32,125 bases of DNA from JANXLS01 sp038227045 (GCA_038227045.1 JBBRQD010000065.1:1-32125), one strand, 5' to 3'; counted from the stretch's first letter, positions 8,722 through 18,154 are shown. Numbers and translations are program-made. The notes: generated by a model from the sequence alone, not told the origin.

Positions 8722-9174
8722 ATGGCATTGACCAAAGACCAATTGAACAAAGCCCGAGAAATTCTTTTCGAAAAACGCACTCATCTCGTGCGGCAGGTGG
8801 AACGACTGGCCAAAGATGCCGCCGAATCGACCGAAGCCACTGAAAATTCAAAATCTCCTCTCAACAGCGCAGACAATGCCTCCGACGCCTACGAACAGGA
8901 TTTCGCCTTCATCAGCATGGAGAGTGAAGAAGAGATCATGCGCAAAGTCGATGTGGCCCTGCTGCGCATCCGCGACAAAACGTATGGCACCTGCGACGAC
9001 TGCGGCAAGGAAATCAATCCGGAACGTCTCGAGTATCTTCCGTGGGCCACGCTCTGCATCAAATGCCAGGAACTCGAAGAACGCGGCATCCGCCGCCGCA
9101 AGCCCGGCCGCGATTTTGAAATCAACGACGACGGCGAAGAAGCGCTGATCGGCGACGACAAGGAACACGCATAA
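8722..9174 (+). CDS. DksA/TraR-family C4 zinc-finger protein
   Basis: A 150-residue protein starting MALTKDQLNKAREILFEKR. Residues 5-85 form the expected helical hairpin (coiled coil), with acidic residues near the tip. The zinc finger is C91-D-D-C94 and C112-I-K-C115 around INPERLEYLPWATLC, the DksA/TraR signature. Members bind in the RNA polymerase secondary channel and tune transcription, in some cases with ppGpp. The open frame extends upstream to 8629. I prefer the ATG at 8722 because family homology begins there; no strong Shine-Dalgarno decides it. This is a DksA-like paralogue rather than certain dksA. lspA follows after a palindromic repeat. Confidence 0.88.
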   Translation: MALTKDQLNKAREILFEKRTHLVRQVERLAKDAAESTEATENSKSPLNSADNASDAYEQDFAFISMESEEEIMRKVDVALLRIRDKTYGTCDDCGKEINPERLEYLPWATLCIKCQELEERGIRRRKPGRDFEINDDGEEALIGDDKEHA

Positions 9175-9193
9175 CTTTCCAAAGAATCCGATT

Positions 9194-9274
9194 CCAGAGC
9201 CGCGCACGTAAGTAAGCGGCCTTTTCTTGAATGGCGAAACAATCTTTGCCGCTTACTGACGTGCGCGGCTCTGG
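9194..9274. repeat. Palindromic repeat element between the dksA-like gene and lspA
   Basis: Arms of 27 bases at 9194-9220 and 9248-9274 are inverted copies with a single mismatch (CCAGAGCCGCGCACGTAAG against its complement), separated by 27 bases. The element overlaps an artificial upstream extension of the lspA frame encoding SLPLTDVRGSG. It would form a strong hairpin in the transcript between the two genes. From memory, similar palindromes are dispersed in planctomycete-type genomes, which I cannot verify here. Confidence 0.8.
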
Positions 9275-9287
9275 GAATTCGAAGACT

Positions 9288-9818
9288 ATGCGCAAGCCCA
9301 TTCCTTTTGCCATCCTCGTCCTATTGGGCATCGTCTTCGACCTGCTCACCAAGAACCTCGCGTTTAGTGCGCTCTCTCCAACCACGACATACGTGCTGAT
9401 TCCCAATGTGCTGGAATTCGTAAACGCGAAGAATTTCGGCGTCGCTTTCAGTCTGCTCGCCGGTTTTCCCTGGCTCATTTTAGTAGTCACCAGCGGCGCG
9501 ATAATTTTTTTGATCTGGCTTTACACACGAATTCGCGAGAAGGGGCACGGTCTCTTGATTGCAGCAATCGCGTTGCTGCTGATCGGCGCGACCGGCAATT
9601 TGATCGACCGGCTCTTTCTGGGCTACGTCCGCGATTTCATCGATTTCACGCCGCGCTTGCCGCTGATCGGCCATTGGGCCGTCTTCAACGTGGCCGACAT
9701 CGGCATCACGGTCGGCGTGATTCTGTTTGTGATCGCGGAGTTCTTTTTCGCAACGGCATCTGAAAAAAAAACGCCTGACGAACCGAACCAATCGGCTGAA
9801 AACATGCCGAGTGCTTAA
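9288..9818 (+). CDS. lspA: Lipoprotein signal peptidase (signal peptidase II)
   Basis: A 176-residue inner-membrane aspartyl protease that removes signal peptides from lipidated prolipoproteins, for example the cytochrome lipoprotein in this window. Four hydrophobic segments are visible (about residues 6-20, 58-78, 88-103 and 131-152). The catalytic dyad is Asp116 in YVRDFIDF and Asp137 in FNVADIGITVG, with GNLIDR at 103-108. I choose ATG 9288 rather than 9231 because the earlier part is encoded by the palindromic repeat and precedes the first family residues (MRKPIPFAILVLLG). The C-terminal 20 residues are a polar tail. Length is normal for the family. Confidence 0.95.
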   Translation: MRKPIPFAILVLLGIVFDLLTKNLAFSALSPTTTYVLIPNVLEFVNAKNFGVAFSLLAGFPWLILVVTSGAIIFLIWLYTRIREKGHGLLIAAIALLLIGATGNLIDRLFLGYVRDFIDFTPRLPLIGHWAVFNVADIGITVGVILFVIAEFFFATASEKKTPDEPNQSAENMPSA

Positions 9819-9872
9819 CACATAAATCCGCGCGAATGGTTCCGAAGTGCATGTCTTTCAGGAGCACCGTTG

Positions 9873-11111
9873 ATGTCGCACATTCCCGACCCTTCTTTGG
9901 TTCCGCAAGTCCCCGCGCCAAACCCTGAACGGAATTTAGTTCTGGCGATCAACGGCGGCTCATCGAGCATTAAGTTTGCCGCGTTTCAGGCTGACCAAGA
10001 AATCCGCCGGTCGCTCGTCGGAAAAATCGAGCGCATCGCTATGCCCGGCACGGTGATTTCGTTTGACGATTCTTCGCGCCATGAGAAAGACCGTTTTGAA
10101 GCCGGGTCGCTCGACTTCGCCGCGGCCGGCAACTACATCAACGAGTGGCTCGCGCAACACGTCGATTTCAATGCGGTGCGAGCCATCGGCCACCGTGTGG
10201 TTCACGGCGGAGCGCGCTACAGCGAACCGCAGATCGTCACCGACGCGGTGCTCGACGAGCTGCGCCGCATCAGTCCTTACGATCCGGAACACATGCCCGC
10301 CGAGATCGCACTGATCGATTTGTTTCGCAGACTGCGCCCCGGCGTGCCGCAGGTCGCGTGCTTCGACACAGCCTTTCACAGCGCTATGCCGCGCGTCGCT
10401 CAAATTCTACCGATCCCGCGAAAATACGAAGCGCTGGGCGTTCGGCGCTATGGCTTTCACGGCCTCTCTTACGCGTACTTAATGGAGGAACTCGCGCGCG
10501 CCGCCGGACCCGCCGCCGCGCAGGGTCGCGTGATTCTCGCGCACTTCGGCAACGGAGCCAGCCTCGCCGCTGTTAAGAACGGCAAGAGCATCGACACCAG
10601 CATGGCCTTTACGCCGACGGCTGGAATGGTAATGGGCACGCGCACCGGAAATCTTGATCCGGGATTGGCCTGGTTTCTGGCGCGAACTCAAAATTTGTCG
10701 CCCGAACAATTTCACGCGATGGTCAACCACGAATCCGGATTGCTCGGCGTCTCCGAAACAAGTTCCGACATGCGCGATCTGGAGGCGCGCGAAAAAACCG
10801 ACATTCGCGCGGCCGAAGCGGTCGAACTGTTCTGCTACGAAGCGCGAAAATGGATCGGTGCTTATGCGGCCGCGTTAGGCGGACTCGATACGCTTGTATT
10901 CGCCGGCGGCATCGGCGAACATGGCCACGCCATTCGCGAAAGAATATGCAGCGAACTGAAATTTCTCGGCATTGAAATAGATGCCGCGCGAAACGCCGCG
11001 CACGCGCCAGTGATCTCTTCCGATGCGAGTCGCGTCGCCGTGCGCGTGATTCCGACTGACGAGGAGTTGATGATCGCGCGGGCGGTTTGGAAAATTGTGC
11101 CCGGTTTTTGA
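9873..11111 (+). CDS. ackA: Acetate kinase
   Basis: A 412-residue cytoplasmic enzyme interconverting acetyl phosphate + ADP and acetate + ATP. Signatures are the phosphate-binding NGGSSSIK at 27-34, GHRVVHGG, the GNGASL loop, DTSMAFTPTAGMVMGTRTG and the C-terminal VFAGGIGEHG. AGGAG 8 bases ahead supports ATG 9873 over the TTG at 9870. The N-terminus carries about 20 extra residues before the ASKHA fold. Phosphoketolase lies 1.8 kb downstream on the same strand and makes its substrate, so the two form the phosphoketolase-acetate pathway. A methyltransferase gene separates them. Confidence 0.97.
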   Translation: MSHIPDPSLVPQVPAPNPERNLVLAINGGSSSIKFAAFQADQEIRRSLVGKIERIAMPGTVISFDDSSRHEKDRFEAGSLDFAAAGNYINEWLAQHVDFNAVRAIGHRVVHGGARYSEPQIVTDAVLDELRRISPYDPEHMPAEIALIDLFRRLRPGVPQVACFDTAFHSAMPRVAQILPIPRKYEALGVRRYGFHGLSYAYLMEELARAAGPAAAQGRVILAHFGNGASLAAVKNGKSIDTSMAFTPTAGMVMGTRTGNLDPGLAWFLARTQNLSPEQFHAMVNHESGLLGVSETSSDMRDLEAREKTDIRAAEAVELFCYEARKWIGAYAAALGGLDTLVFAGGIGEHGHAIRERICSELKFLGIEIDAARNAAHAPVISSDASRVAVRVIPTDEELMIARAVWKIVPGF

Positions 11112-11133
11112 AAATGGCATTATAAGAGCAAAT

Positions 11134-12798
11134 ATGAATCAACTTTACTACGGCGACAATCTGAATGTACTCCGTGATCGGACGCGATTCCCGGACGAAT
11201 TCGTCGATCTCATCTATCTCGATCCGCCATTTAATTCGAAACGCGATTACAACCTCCTCTTCAAGTCGCCCAAAGGGCAAGAAAGCGAGGCGCAGATCGA
11301 AGCGTTCAAGGATTCCTGGTTTTGGGGCGATCAGGCGGAAAGAGAACTTGACGACCTGATCCAGCGGGCCACCAGCGACATTGCGCTTGTGATGAACGCA
11401 TTCGTCTCGTTCCTTGGGCGCAACGATATGATGGCCTATCTCGTGATGATGACCAACCGCCTGCTGGAAATGCACCGTGTCTTAAAGCCCACCGGCTCGC
11501 TCTACCTCCATTGCGACCCGTCTGCCTCGCACTATTTGAAGATCGTGCTCGATGCCGTTTTCGGAAAGGAGAACTTTAAGAACGAAATCATTTGGAAAAG
11601 AACAAGCGCCCACAGTGGTTCGAAACGGTGGGGACCGGTGCACGATTCAATTCTCTTTGTGTCGAAATCCAACGAGTATGTTTGGAACAACGTCTTCCAG
11701 ACTTACGATGACGAGTACGTTGAAAGTTTTTACCGGTACAACGACGCAAAAGGGCGCTTCCGTGTCGGGGATTTAACGGGCGCAGGAACACGAAAAGGCG
11801 AATCGGGCCAGGACTGGCGCGGTATTAATCCGACCCACAACGGGCGTCACTGGGCTGTCCCAAATAAAATTCTCCTCGATCGTTTCGGCGAGACAAGTTC
11901 CACTTGGAGCGTTCAAGAAAAGCTCGACGTGCTCGACAAAGAAGGCCTGATCTTTTGGCCCGCGAAAGGGAAGATGCCGGGATTTAAGCGTTATTTAAAT
12001 CTCGCCGCCGGTGTTTCCATTGTCGATGTGATTACAGACGTGGACGTGATTGGCGCGCAAGCTCAGGAACGTCTCGGTTATCCGACACAAAAGCCATTGG
12101 CTTTGCTGGAGCGAATTGTCTCTGCGAGCAGTACCGAAGGCGGCGTCGTGCTCGACCCGTTCTGCGGGTGCGGCACAGCCGTACATGCGGCGCAAAGGCT
12201 CAAGCGCAAATGGATCGGTATCGACATAACCTGCCTCGCCATTTCCCTGATCGAGAAGCGGCTCAAGGACGCCTTTGGCGCGCGTTGCAAGTTCGAGGTC
12301 CAAGGCACGCCCAAAGATCTGGAGTCCGCGCGCGATCTTGCCGTGCGCGACAAGTATCAATTCCAGTGGTGGGCCGTTTCGCTCGTCGGGGCAAAGCCCT
12401 TCCAAGGCAAGAAGAAAGGCGCGGACACGGGCATTGATGGCTTGAAATTCTTCTATGATCTGGAGGGAGGTGCGAAAAAGATCGTCATTAGTGTCAAGGG
12501 GGGCACGCTGAAGCCCGACGATATTCGGGCTCTCAACCATGTTCGAGAGCGCGAAAAAGCGGAAATCGGCATACTCGTCTCTCTCCATGAACCGACACCC
12601 AAAATGCGCGCCGATGCGGCATCGGCAGGAATTTACGCCGGTGGCAAAAAACAATTTCCCCGCGTCCAATTGCTCACCATCGAGGGCTTGCTGTCCGGAA
12701 AAGAGCGGGCCGAACACCCGGATTATGTTCCGGATGTAAACTTTAAAAAGGCGAAGCGAGAGCCGGAAGAGGCAAGTGAAGACGATTTATTTGAATGA
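11134..12798 (+). CDS. DNA methyltransferase (beta-class order) with C-terminal nuclease-like domain
   Basis: A 554-residue protein. The catalytic motif DPPF is at residues 30-33 and the AdoMet-binding motif DPFCGCGT at 341-348, so the catalytic motif precedes the cofactor motif, as in beta-class N4-cytosine/N6-adenine methyltransferases. The region between holds the variable target-recognition part. From about 410 a second domain reads GADTGIDG (430-436), FFYDLEG, then ISVKGG with Lys455. This D...xVK pattern resembles the Mrr-like PD-(D/E)XK restriction fold. I start at ATG 11134, 22 bases after ackA; the frame extends upstream into ackA but without family homology. It could be a single-chain restriction-modification enzyme or a regulatory methyltransferase. 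No separate restriction gene is present. Confidence 0.85.
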   Translation: MNQLYYGDNLNVLRDRTRFPDEFVDLIYLDPPFNSKRDYNLLFKSPKGQESEAQIEAFKDSWFWGDQAERELDDLIQRATSDIALVMNAFVSFLGRNDMMAYLVMMTNRLLEMHRVLKPTGSLYLHCDPSASHYLKIVLDAVFGKENFKNEIIWKRTSAHSGSKRWGPVHDSILFVSKSNEYVWNNVFQTYDDEYVESFYRYNDAKGRFRVGDLTGAGTRKGESGQDWRGINPTHNGRHWAVPNKILLDRFGETSSTWSVQEKLDVLDKEGLIFWPAKGKMPGFKRYLNLAAGVSIVDVITDVDVIGAQAQERLGYPTQKPLALLERIVSASSTEGGVVLDPFCGCGTAVHAAQRLKRKWIGIDITCLAISLIEKRLKDAFGARCKFEVQGTPKDLESARDLAVRDKYQFQWWAVSLVGAKPFQGKKKGADTGIDGLKFFYDLEGGAKKIVISVKGGTLKPDDIRALNHVREREKAEIGILVSLHEPTPKMRADAASAGIYAGGKKQFPRVQLLTIEGLLSGKERAEHPDYVPDVNFKKAKREPEEASEDDLFE

Positions 12799-12869
12799 CT
12801 GCCAATTGCCGAGAACCTTGAGCCGAAGACGCGGGACGAAATGTTCTGATTAATTAAAAGGATGATACA

Positions 12870-15233
12870 ATGGAAAAGCCGCTCCCCCCCGACCTGCTGC
12901 GAAAAATGCATGCCTACTGGCGCGCCGCCAATTATCTTTCCGTCGGCCAGATTTATCTTTACGACAATCCGCTGCTGAGAGAGCCGTTGTCAATCGAGCA
13001 CGTCAAGCCGCGCTTGCTCGGCCATTGGGGCACGACGCCGGGATTGAATTTTATTTATGTGCATCTCAATCGCGTCATCAAAGAACACGATCTGAACACG
13101 ATCTATATCGCCGGGCCGGGCCACGGCGGGCCGGGACTGGTCGCCAATACGTATCTGGAAGGCACTTATAGCGAGACCTATCCCGACATTTCACAAGATG
13201 AAGCCGGCATGAAACGGCTTTTCACGCAATTCTCATTTCCCGGCGGAATTCCCAGCCACGTTGCGCCGGAGACGCCCGGGTCGATCCACGAAGGCGGAGA
13301 ACTCGGCTACTCGCTCGCGCACGCCTATGGCGCGGTCTTCGACAATCCCGATCTGCTGGTGGCATGCGTCGTCGGCGACGGCGAAGCCGAGACCGGGCCG
13401 CTGGCGACGAGCTGGCAGTCGAACAAATTCTTGAATCCGGTTCACGACGGTGCCGTGCTGCCCATTCTGCATCTCAACGGCTACAAGATCGCTAACCCCA
13501 CCGTGCTCGCGCGCATTCCACACGCGGAACTGGAGCAGTTTTTTCTGGGCTGCGGTTACAAGCCGTATTTTGTCGAAGGCGACGATCCGGAGATCGTTCA
13601 TCAACTGATGGCCGCGACGCTCGACACCGCGCTCACCGAAATCAAACGCATCCAAACCGACGCGCGCACGAATGGATTTAAGCTCCGGCCGCAATGGCCG
13701 ATGATTGTGCTTCGCACGCCGAAAGGCTGGACCGGCCCGAAAATGGTGGACGGAAAACCGGCCGAAGGTTCGTGGCGCTCGCATCAAGTTCCGTTTTCGG
13801 AAATGACCGGAAATCCCGGTCACGTGAAACTGCTCGAAGATTGGATGCGCAGCTACAAGCCCGAAGAACTGTTTGATGCATCCGGCAAGCTCATTCCCGA
13901 GTTGGCCGAACTTGCGCCCAAGGGCGAACGGCGCATGGGCGCCAATCCGCACGCCAACGGTGGGCTTCTCTTGCACGCCTTGAAGCTGCCCGAATTCCAC
14001 GACTACGCGATGGTCATCGACAAGCCCGGAACGATCATGGGCGAGGCCACGCGCGTCATGGGAAATTTCGTGCGCGACGCAATGAAGGCCAATTGGGACA
14101 GCCGCAATTTCCGCGTCTTCGGCCCGGACGAAACGGCCTCGAATCGTCTCGGCAGCGTCTTCGATATTACCGAACGCGTATCCACCGCCGAAATTATAAA
14201 GAGCGACGATCACGTCTCGCCCGACGGCCGCGTCATGGAAGTCTTGAGCGAGCATCTCTGCCAGGGATGGCTCGAAGGCTATCTGCTCACGGGTCGCCAC
14301 GGACTGTTCTCGTGCTACGAAGCGTTCATTCACATCATCGATTCGATGTTCAATCAGCACGCAAAGTGGCTGAAGGTGACGCGCCATATTCCATGGCGCC
14401 GCCCGATCGCGTCGCTGAATTATCTGCTCACGTCGCACGTCTGGCGGCAGGATCACAACGGCTTCAGCCATCAGGATCCGGGATTCATCGATCACGTCAT
14501 CAACAAAAAAGCGGAGATCGTCCGCGTGTATCTGCCGCCGGACGCGAACACGCTGCTCTCGGTCACCGACCATTGCCTGCGCAGCCGCAATTACATCAAT
14601 GTGATCGTCGCCGGCAAACAACCCGCGCTGCAATGGCTGGGGATGGACGAAGCCGTCCGGCATTGCACCGCCGGCCTGGGCATTTGGGAATGGGCCAGCA
14701 ACGACAAGGGCTGCGAACCGGATGTCGTCATGGCCTGCGCGGGTGACGTGCCAACGCTTGAAACGCTGGCCGCCGTCGATCTGCTGCGAACGCATCTCCC
14801 GGAATTGAAAATTCGCGTGATCAACGTGGTGGATCTGATGACGCTGCAGCCGCAGAGCGAACACCCGCACGGACTCAGCGACCGGGATTTCGATGCTCTT
14901 TTTACGACGGACAAACCCATCGTTTTCGCCTACCACGGCTACCCGTGGCTCATCCACCGGCTCACGTATCGCCGGACCAATCACAGAAATCTGCACGTGC
15001 GCGGCTATAAAGAAGAAGGCACGACGACGACGCCGTTCGACATGGTGGTGCTCAACGATCTCGATCGTTTCCACCTGGCCGGCGACGTGATCGACCGCGT
15101 GACGCATCTCGGCGCGCGCGCCGCATACGCGAAGCAATTCCTGCGCGACAAACTGCTCGAACACAAAATGTACATCCGCAAACACGGCGACGACATGCCG
15201 GAGATTCGCGACTGGAAATGGAACGCGAAATAG
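12870..15233 (+). CDS. xfp: Phosphoketolase (xylulose-5-phosphate/fructose-6-phosphate)
   Basis: A 787-residue thiamine-diphosphate enzyme cleaving xylulose 5-phosphate or fructose 6-phosphate with phosphate to acetyl phosphate plus glyceraldehyde 3-phosphate or erythrose 4-phosphate. Family signatures are visible in order: LLGHWGTTPGLNFIY, GPGHGGPG, SHVAPETPGSIHEGGELGYS, the ThDP motif GDGEAETGP (169-177), and in the C-terminal half SNRL, GRHGLFSCYEAF and WRQDHNGFSHQDPG. Length is typical (about 790). AAGGA lies about 8 bases before the ATG. Acetate kinase upstream consumes its product. A HAD phosphatase follows 46 bases later and is probably cotranscribed. Substrate preference cannot be told from sequence reading. 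Confidence 0.97.
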   Translation: MEKPLPPDLLRKMHAYWRAANYLSVGQIYLYDNPLLREPLSIEHVKPRLLGHWGTTPGLNFIYVHLNRVIKEHDLNTIYIAGPGHGGPGLVANTYLEGTYSETYPDISQDEAGMKRLFTQFSFPGGIPSHVAPETPGSIHEGGELGYSLAHAYGAVFDNPDLLVACVVGDGEAETGPLATSWQSNKFLNPVHDGAVLPILHLNGYKIANPTVLARIPHAELEQFFLGCGYKPYFVEGDDPEIVHQLMAATLDTALTEIKRIQTDARTNGFKLRPQWPMIVLRTPKGWTGPKMVDGKPAEGSWRSHQVPFSEMTGNPGHVKLLEDWMRSYKPEELFDASGKLIPELAELAPKGERRMGANPHANGGLLLHALKLPEFHDYAMVIDKPGTIMGEATRVMGNFVRDAMKANWDSRNFRVFGPDETASNRLGSVFDITERVSTAEIIKSDDHVSPDGRVMEVLSEHLCQGWLEGYLLTGRHGLFSCYEAFIHIIDSMFNQHAKWLKVTRHIPWRRPIASLNYLLTSHVWRQDHNGFSHQDPGFIDHVINKKAEIVRVYLPPDANTLLSVTDHCLRSRNYINVIVAGKQPALQWLGMDEAVRHCTAGLGIWEWASNDKGCEPDVVMACAGDVPTLETLAAVDLLRTHLPELKIRVINVVDLMTLQPQSEHPHGLSDRDFDALFTTDKPIVFAYHGYPWLIHRLTYRRTNHRNLHVRGYKEEGTTTTPFDMVVLNDLDRFHLAGDVIDRVTHLGARAAYAKQFLRDKLLEHKMYIRKHGDDMPEIRDWKWNAK

Positions 15234-15279
15234 GTTTCAGGTTTCAGGTTAAATCGATCCGCGATTTAGGGAGCTAACA

Positions 15280-15957
15280 ATGCCCACATCAGTCGTCTTT
15301 CTGCTCGATGTCGACAACACCCTGCTGGACAACGACAAGGTCACGGCCGACTTGAAGCGTCATTTGATCAAGTCGTTCGGCGCCGAGCGGCAGGAGCGTT
15401 ACTGGGCGATCTTCGAGGATCTGCGCAAGGAACTCGGTTACGCGGATTATCTCGGCGCGTTGCAGCGTTATCGCATCGAGAATCCGCGCGATCCGAATTT
15501 CCTGGAGTTCTCGTACTATCTGCTGGAATACCCCTTCGCCAATCGGCTCTACCCGGGATCGCTGGACGTGATCGAAGGCTTCAACGCGTGGGGAAAAACA
15601 GTGGTCCTCTCCGACGGCGACGTGATTTTCCAGCCGCGCAAAATCGATCGCGCGGGGATTTACGACGCGGTCGAAGGCCGGGTGCTGATTTATATTCACA
15701 AAGAATTGGAACTCAGCGACGTGGAAAAGCGCTTCCCGGCCGATCACTACGTCATGGTAGACGACAAGATTCGCATTTTGACGGAGATGAAAAAATACTG
15801 GGGCACGCGATTGACCGCCATTTTTCCACGGCAAGGACATTACGCGCTCGACCCGAAAATCGTGAGCCAATATCCACCGGCGGACATCACAGTGGAGCGC
15901 GTCGGGGAGTTAGTGCAGTTTGATTTGGCGACGATTGTGGCGGCGGCGAAGAAGTGA
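15280..15957 (+). CDS. HAD-superfamily hydrolase following phosphoketolase
   Basis: A 225-residue cytoplasmic phosphatase-type protein. Motif I is DVDNT with the nucleophile Asp10 and Asp12. VVLSDGD (about residue 110) is motif II, the Lys of a later KRF/HKE segment is a likely motif III, and MVDDK provides the motif IV acidic pair. A helical cap of about 80 residues sits between motifs I and II. GGGAG 7 bases before the ATG supports the start. Tight placement after xfp suggests a role in sugar-phosphate metabolism, perhaps removing a side product, but the substrate is unknown. It converges on the molybdoenzyme gene with only 16 bases between the stops. Confidence 0.85.
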   Translation: MPTSVVFLLDVDNTLLDNDKVTADLKRHLIKSFGAERQERYWAIFEDLRKELGYADYLGALQRYRIENPRDPNFLEFSYYLLEYPFANRLYPGSLDVIEGFNAWGKTVVLSDGDVIFQPRKIDRAGIYDAVEGRVLIYIHKELELSDVEKRFPADHYVMVDDKIRILTEMKKYWGTRLTAIFPRQGHYALDPKIVSQYPPADITVERVGELVQFDLATIVAAAKK

Positions 15958-15973
15958 TTCGCATTTTTAAAAA

Positions 15974-18154
15974 TTACTGTGCCGCTATCCTCACCAGCAC
16001 ATTCTTAAACGCCGGAGTCTTCGACGCCGGATCGATGGTGCGCGGCACCAGCACATTTACCTCGGGATAATACATCATCGCGTTGCCTGCTTTGATTTTC
16101 TCAAATGCACGAACCAGGATTCCCGGCATCTTTCCCGTCTCGTTCCACACCGTGACGCGCGTTTCCGGGCGCAAGTGAAAGCGTTCAATGTCCGCCGGAT
16201 TGAGCAGAATAATGTCGCGCCGGTCCTGGCCGCGATACAGGTCTTCGTCCTCGTAAACGACCGTGTTGAATTGCCCTTCGCTGCGCACCGTCATCAAGCG
16301 CAACGCGCCGTCGCTGCTCGATAATTCCGGCAGGTCGAACACTTTCAATTGCGCTTTCCCGGACGGCGTCGGAAATTTCGGCGTGTGCAGCGTGCGGCCG
16401 GGAATTTGAAATTCCTGTTTCGTTTTGCCGATCTCCGCAATCTTGTCCCAGCCCGGCACGATTTTGCCGATGGCTTCGCGAATGCGGTTCGTGTCGCCCA
16501 TCGCCAGCCAATCGACCGGCCCCGAGTTACCCAATACGCGATGCGCGAGTTCGCCGATGACTGCGATCTCGCTCTTCGGCCCGGCATGTCGCGCCGGGCC
16601 ACCGTCGCTCAAGCGCACATAATTGAACATCGATTCTTGCGTCGTCGCCTGCGGTTCTTCGTCGCGCGCGAGCACCGGAAGAATGATCGTCTCCGCCGCC
16701 AGTCCGTGCGCGTGGCCGTTGTTAAGAGTCGTGTTCAAATAAACGATCTGGTCGAGTTTGCCGAGTGCGTTCGCCGCGTACGTTGAATCCGGATTCGACC
16801 CGTACAGATTTCCGCCCAGGCAAAAACCGGTTCGCAGCCGGCCGGCGGCCGCGGCATCCATGCAGCCCATGGTGTCAAGTCCGATGTCCGTCGGCAATTT
16901 CACGCCGAAATATTTCTCGAGTGATTTAAACACCGCATCTTTCAATTGCGGCGTCACGCCGACAGACCCGATGCCCTGGACATTGGAGTGTCCGCGAATC
17001 GGCATCAAGCCCGCGCCGGGGCGCCCGATCATGCCGCGCAGCAGCGCCAGATTGGCAATCGCCTGCACATTTTGAACGCCGTGAACGTGATGCGTGATGC
17101 CCATGGTCCAACTGAACACTACGTTCCGCGCTTTCGCGTAGCGTGTGGAAATCTCCTCAATCTCCGCGCGGCCCACGCCGGATTTGAGTTCGATTTCGTC
17201 CCACGAAAGCGCGCTCAACCGTGCCTTCAATTCCGGCCAGCCGTCGCAATGATTTTCGAGAAATGCCGTGTCGTGAACGTTCATTTCGACGATGCGCTTC
17301 GCAATTCCGGTGAGCAGCGCCGCGTCGCCGCCGATGTCAGGCTGCACGTAAAGGCTGGCGATCTTGCTGCCAAACAGCAGGCTGCGCACATCGCTGGGAA
17401 CACCGAATTGGACCAGCCCGGTTTCAATCACCGGATTGATCACAATCACTTCCCCCCCGCCCCGCCGCACGTTCATCAGCGTGCGCATCAAGCGCGGATG
17501 ATTGCTGGCCGGATTGCCGCCGATCAGAAACACGCAATCGGCGTGTTCGACATCGTCGAGCGTGATCGTGCCCGTGCCGTTGCCGATGGAACTCGACAGC
17601 CCCACGCCGCTGGCCTGATGACAATAAAAGCTGCAATTGTTGACGTTGTTCGTGCCGTAGAGCCGCGCCATGAGCTGCAGCAGAAAACCGGCTTCGTTCG
17701 AACTGCGGCCGCTGAAATACCAGAACGATTCCTTCGGCGCGACGCTGCGCAGTTTGGATGCGATGCGCTCATATACGTCGTCCCAGCTTATCGGCTTGTA
17801 GTGATCTTCTCCGCGCACGAGCAGCATCGGCGTCGTCAGCCGTCCGCACGCTTCCAGTTCGCGCGGCGAGAATTTTTTCAATTGAGCGATTGAATATGTT
17901 TTGAAAAAATCGTCCTTGATCGCGCCCTGCATATCGGAGGTCATCGCCTGCAGCGACTTCTTGCAGACTTCCGGAAAGTGGCCGGCTTCGTTGACCATGC
18001 CCCCGGCCTGGCCGCCCATGCCCAGCGCGCAGGTCTTGCACGCATTTTTGCTGCGCATGGCCTTCCACAGTTTCAGCAGCCCGCCTGCCTCGCGTGCTTT
18101 GCGCCACGTGTACCACACCGCCGGCCAGCCGCCGCCTCGATCGACTTTGCGCAT
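15974..18154 (-). CDS. FdhF/YdeP-family molybdopterin oxidoreductase
   Basis: A 726-residue protein of the formate dehydrogenase-like bis-MGD molybdoenzyme superfamily. The N-terminus carries CKTCALGMGGQAGGMVNE (Cys39, Cys42) and Cys64, a cysteine set placed where the Fe-S binding region is expected. YGTNNVNNCSFYCHQ puts Cys178-His179 at the place of the selenocysteine-His pair of E. coli FdhF, so a Cys ligand to Mo is expected. GGNPASNHPR, GMIGRPGAGLMPIRGHSNVQG and a C-terminal cofactor domain follow. No Tat or Sec signal is evident, so it is probably cytoplasmic. GGAG 8 bases before the ATG supports the start. It lies 35 bases after uxaC. The substrate of most YdeP-like enzymes is not known, so formate oxidation is only one possibility. 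Confidence 0.85.
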   Translation of the reverse strand: MRKVDRGGGWPAVWYTWRKAREAGGLLKLWKAMRSKNACKTCALGMGGQAGGMVNEAGHFPEVCKKSLQAMTSDMQGAIKDDFFKTYSIAQLKKFSPRELEACGRLTTPMLLVRGEDHYKPISWDDVYERIASKLRSVAPKESFWYFSGRSSNEAGFLLQLMARLYGTNNVNNCSFYCHQASGVGLSSSIGNGTGTITLDDVEHADCVFLIGGNPASNHPRLMRTLMNVRRGGGEVIVINPVIETGLVQFGVPSDVRSLLFGSKIASLYVQPDIGGDAALLTGIAKRIVEMNVHDTAFLENHCDGWPELKARLSALSWDEIELKSGVGRAEIEEISTRYAKARNVVFSWTMGITHHVHGVQNVQAIANLALLRGMIGRPGAGLMPIRGHSNVQGIGSVGVTPQLKDAVFKSLEKYFGVKLPTDIGLDTMGCMDAAAAGRLRTGFCLGGNLYGSNPDSTYAANALGKLDQIVYLNTTLNNGHAHGLAAETIILPVLARDEEPQATTQESMFNYVRLSDGGPARHAGPKSEIAVIGELAHRVLGNSGPVDWLAMGDTNRIREAIGKIVPGWDKIAEIGKTKQEFQIPGRTLHTPKFPTPSGKAQLKVFDLPELSSSDGALRLMTVRSEGQFNTVVYEDEDLYRGQDRRDIILLNPADIERFHLRPETRVTVWNETGKMPGILVRAFEKIKAGNAMMYYPEVNVLVPRTIDPASKTPAFKNVLVRIAAQ

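Noticed and set aside
9231..9287. Longer lspA start at 9231
   Set aside because: These codons fall in the palindromic repeat, have no ribosome-binding site and precede the first family residues.
13233..15185. 650-codon minus-strand open frame opposite phosphoketolase
   Set aside because: Antisense shadow of xfp with no recognisable motif or signal.
15958..15973. Bidirectional terminator between the HAD and molybdoenzyme genes
   Set aside because: Only 16 bases separate the stops and no hairpin is visible.
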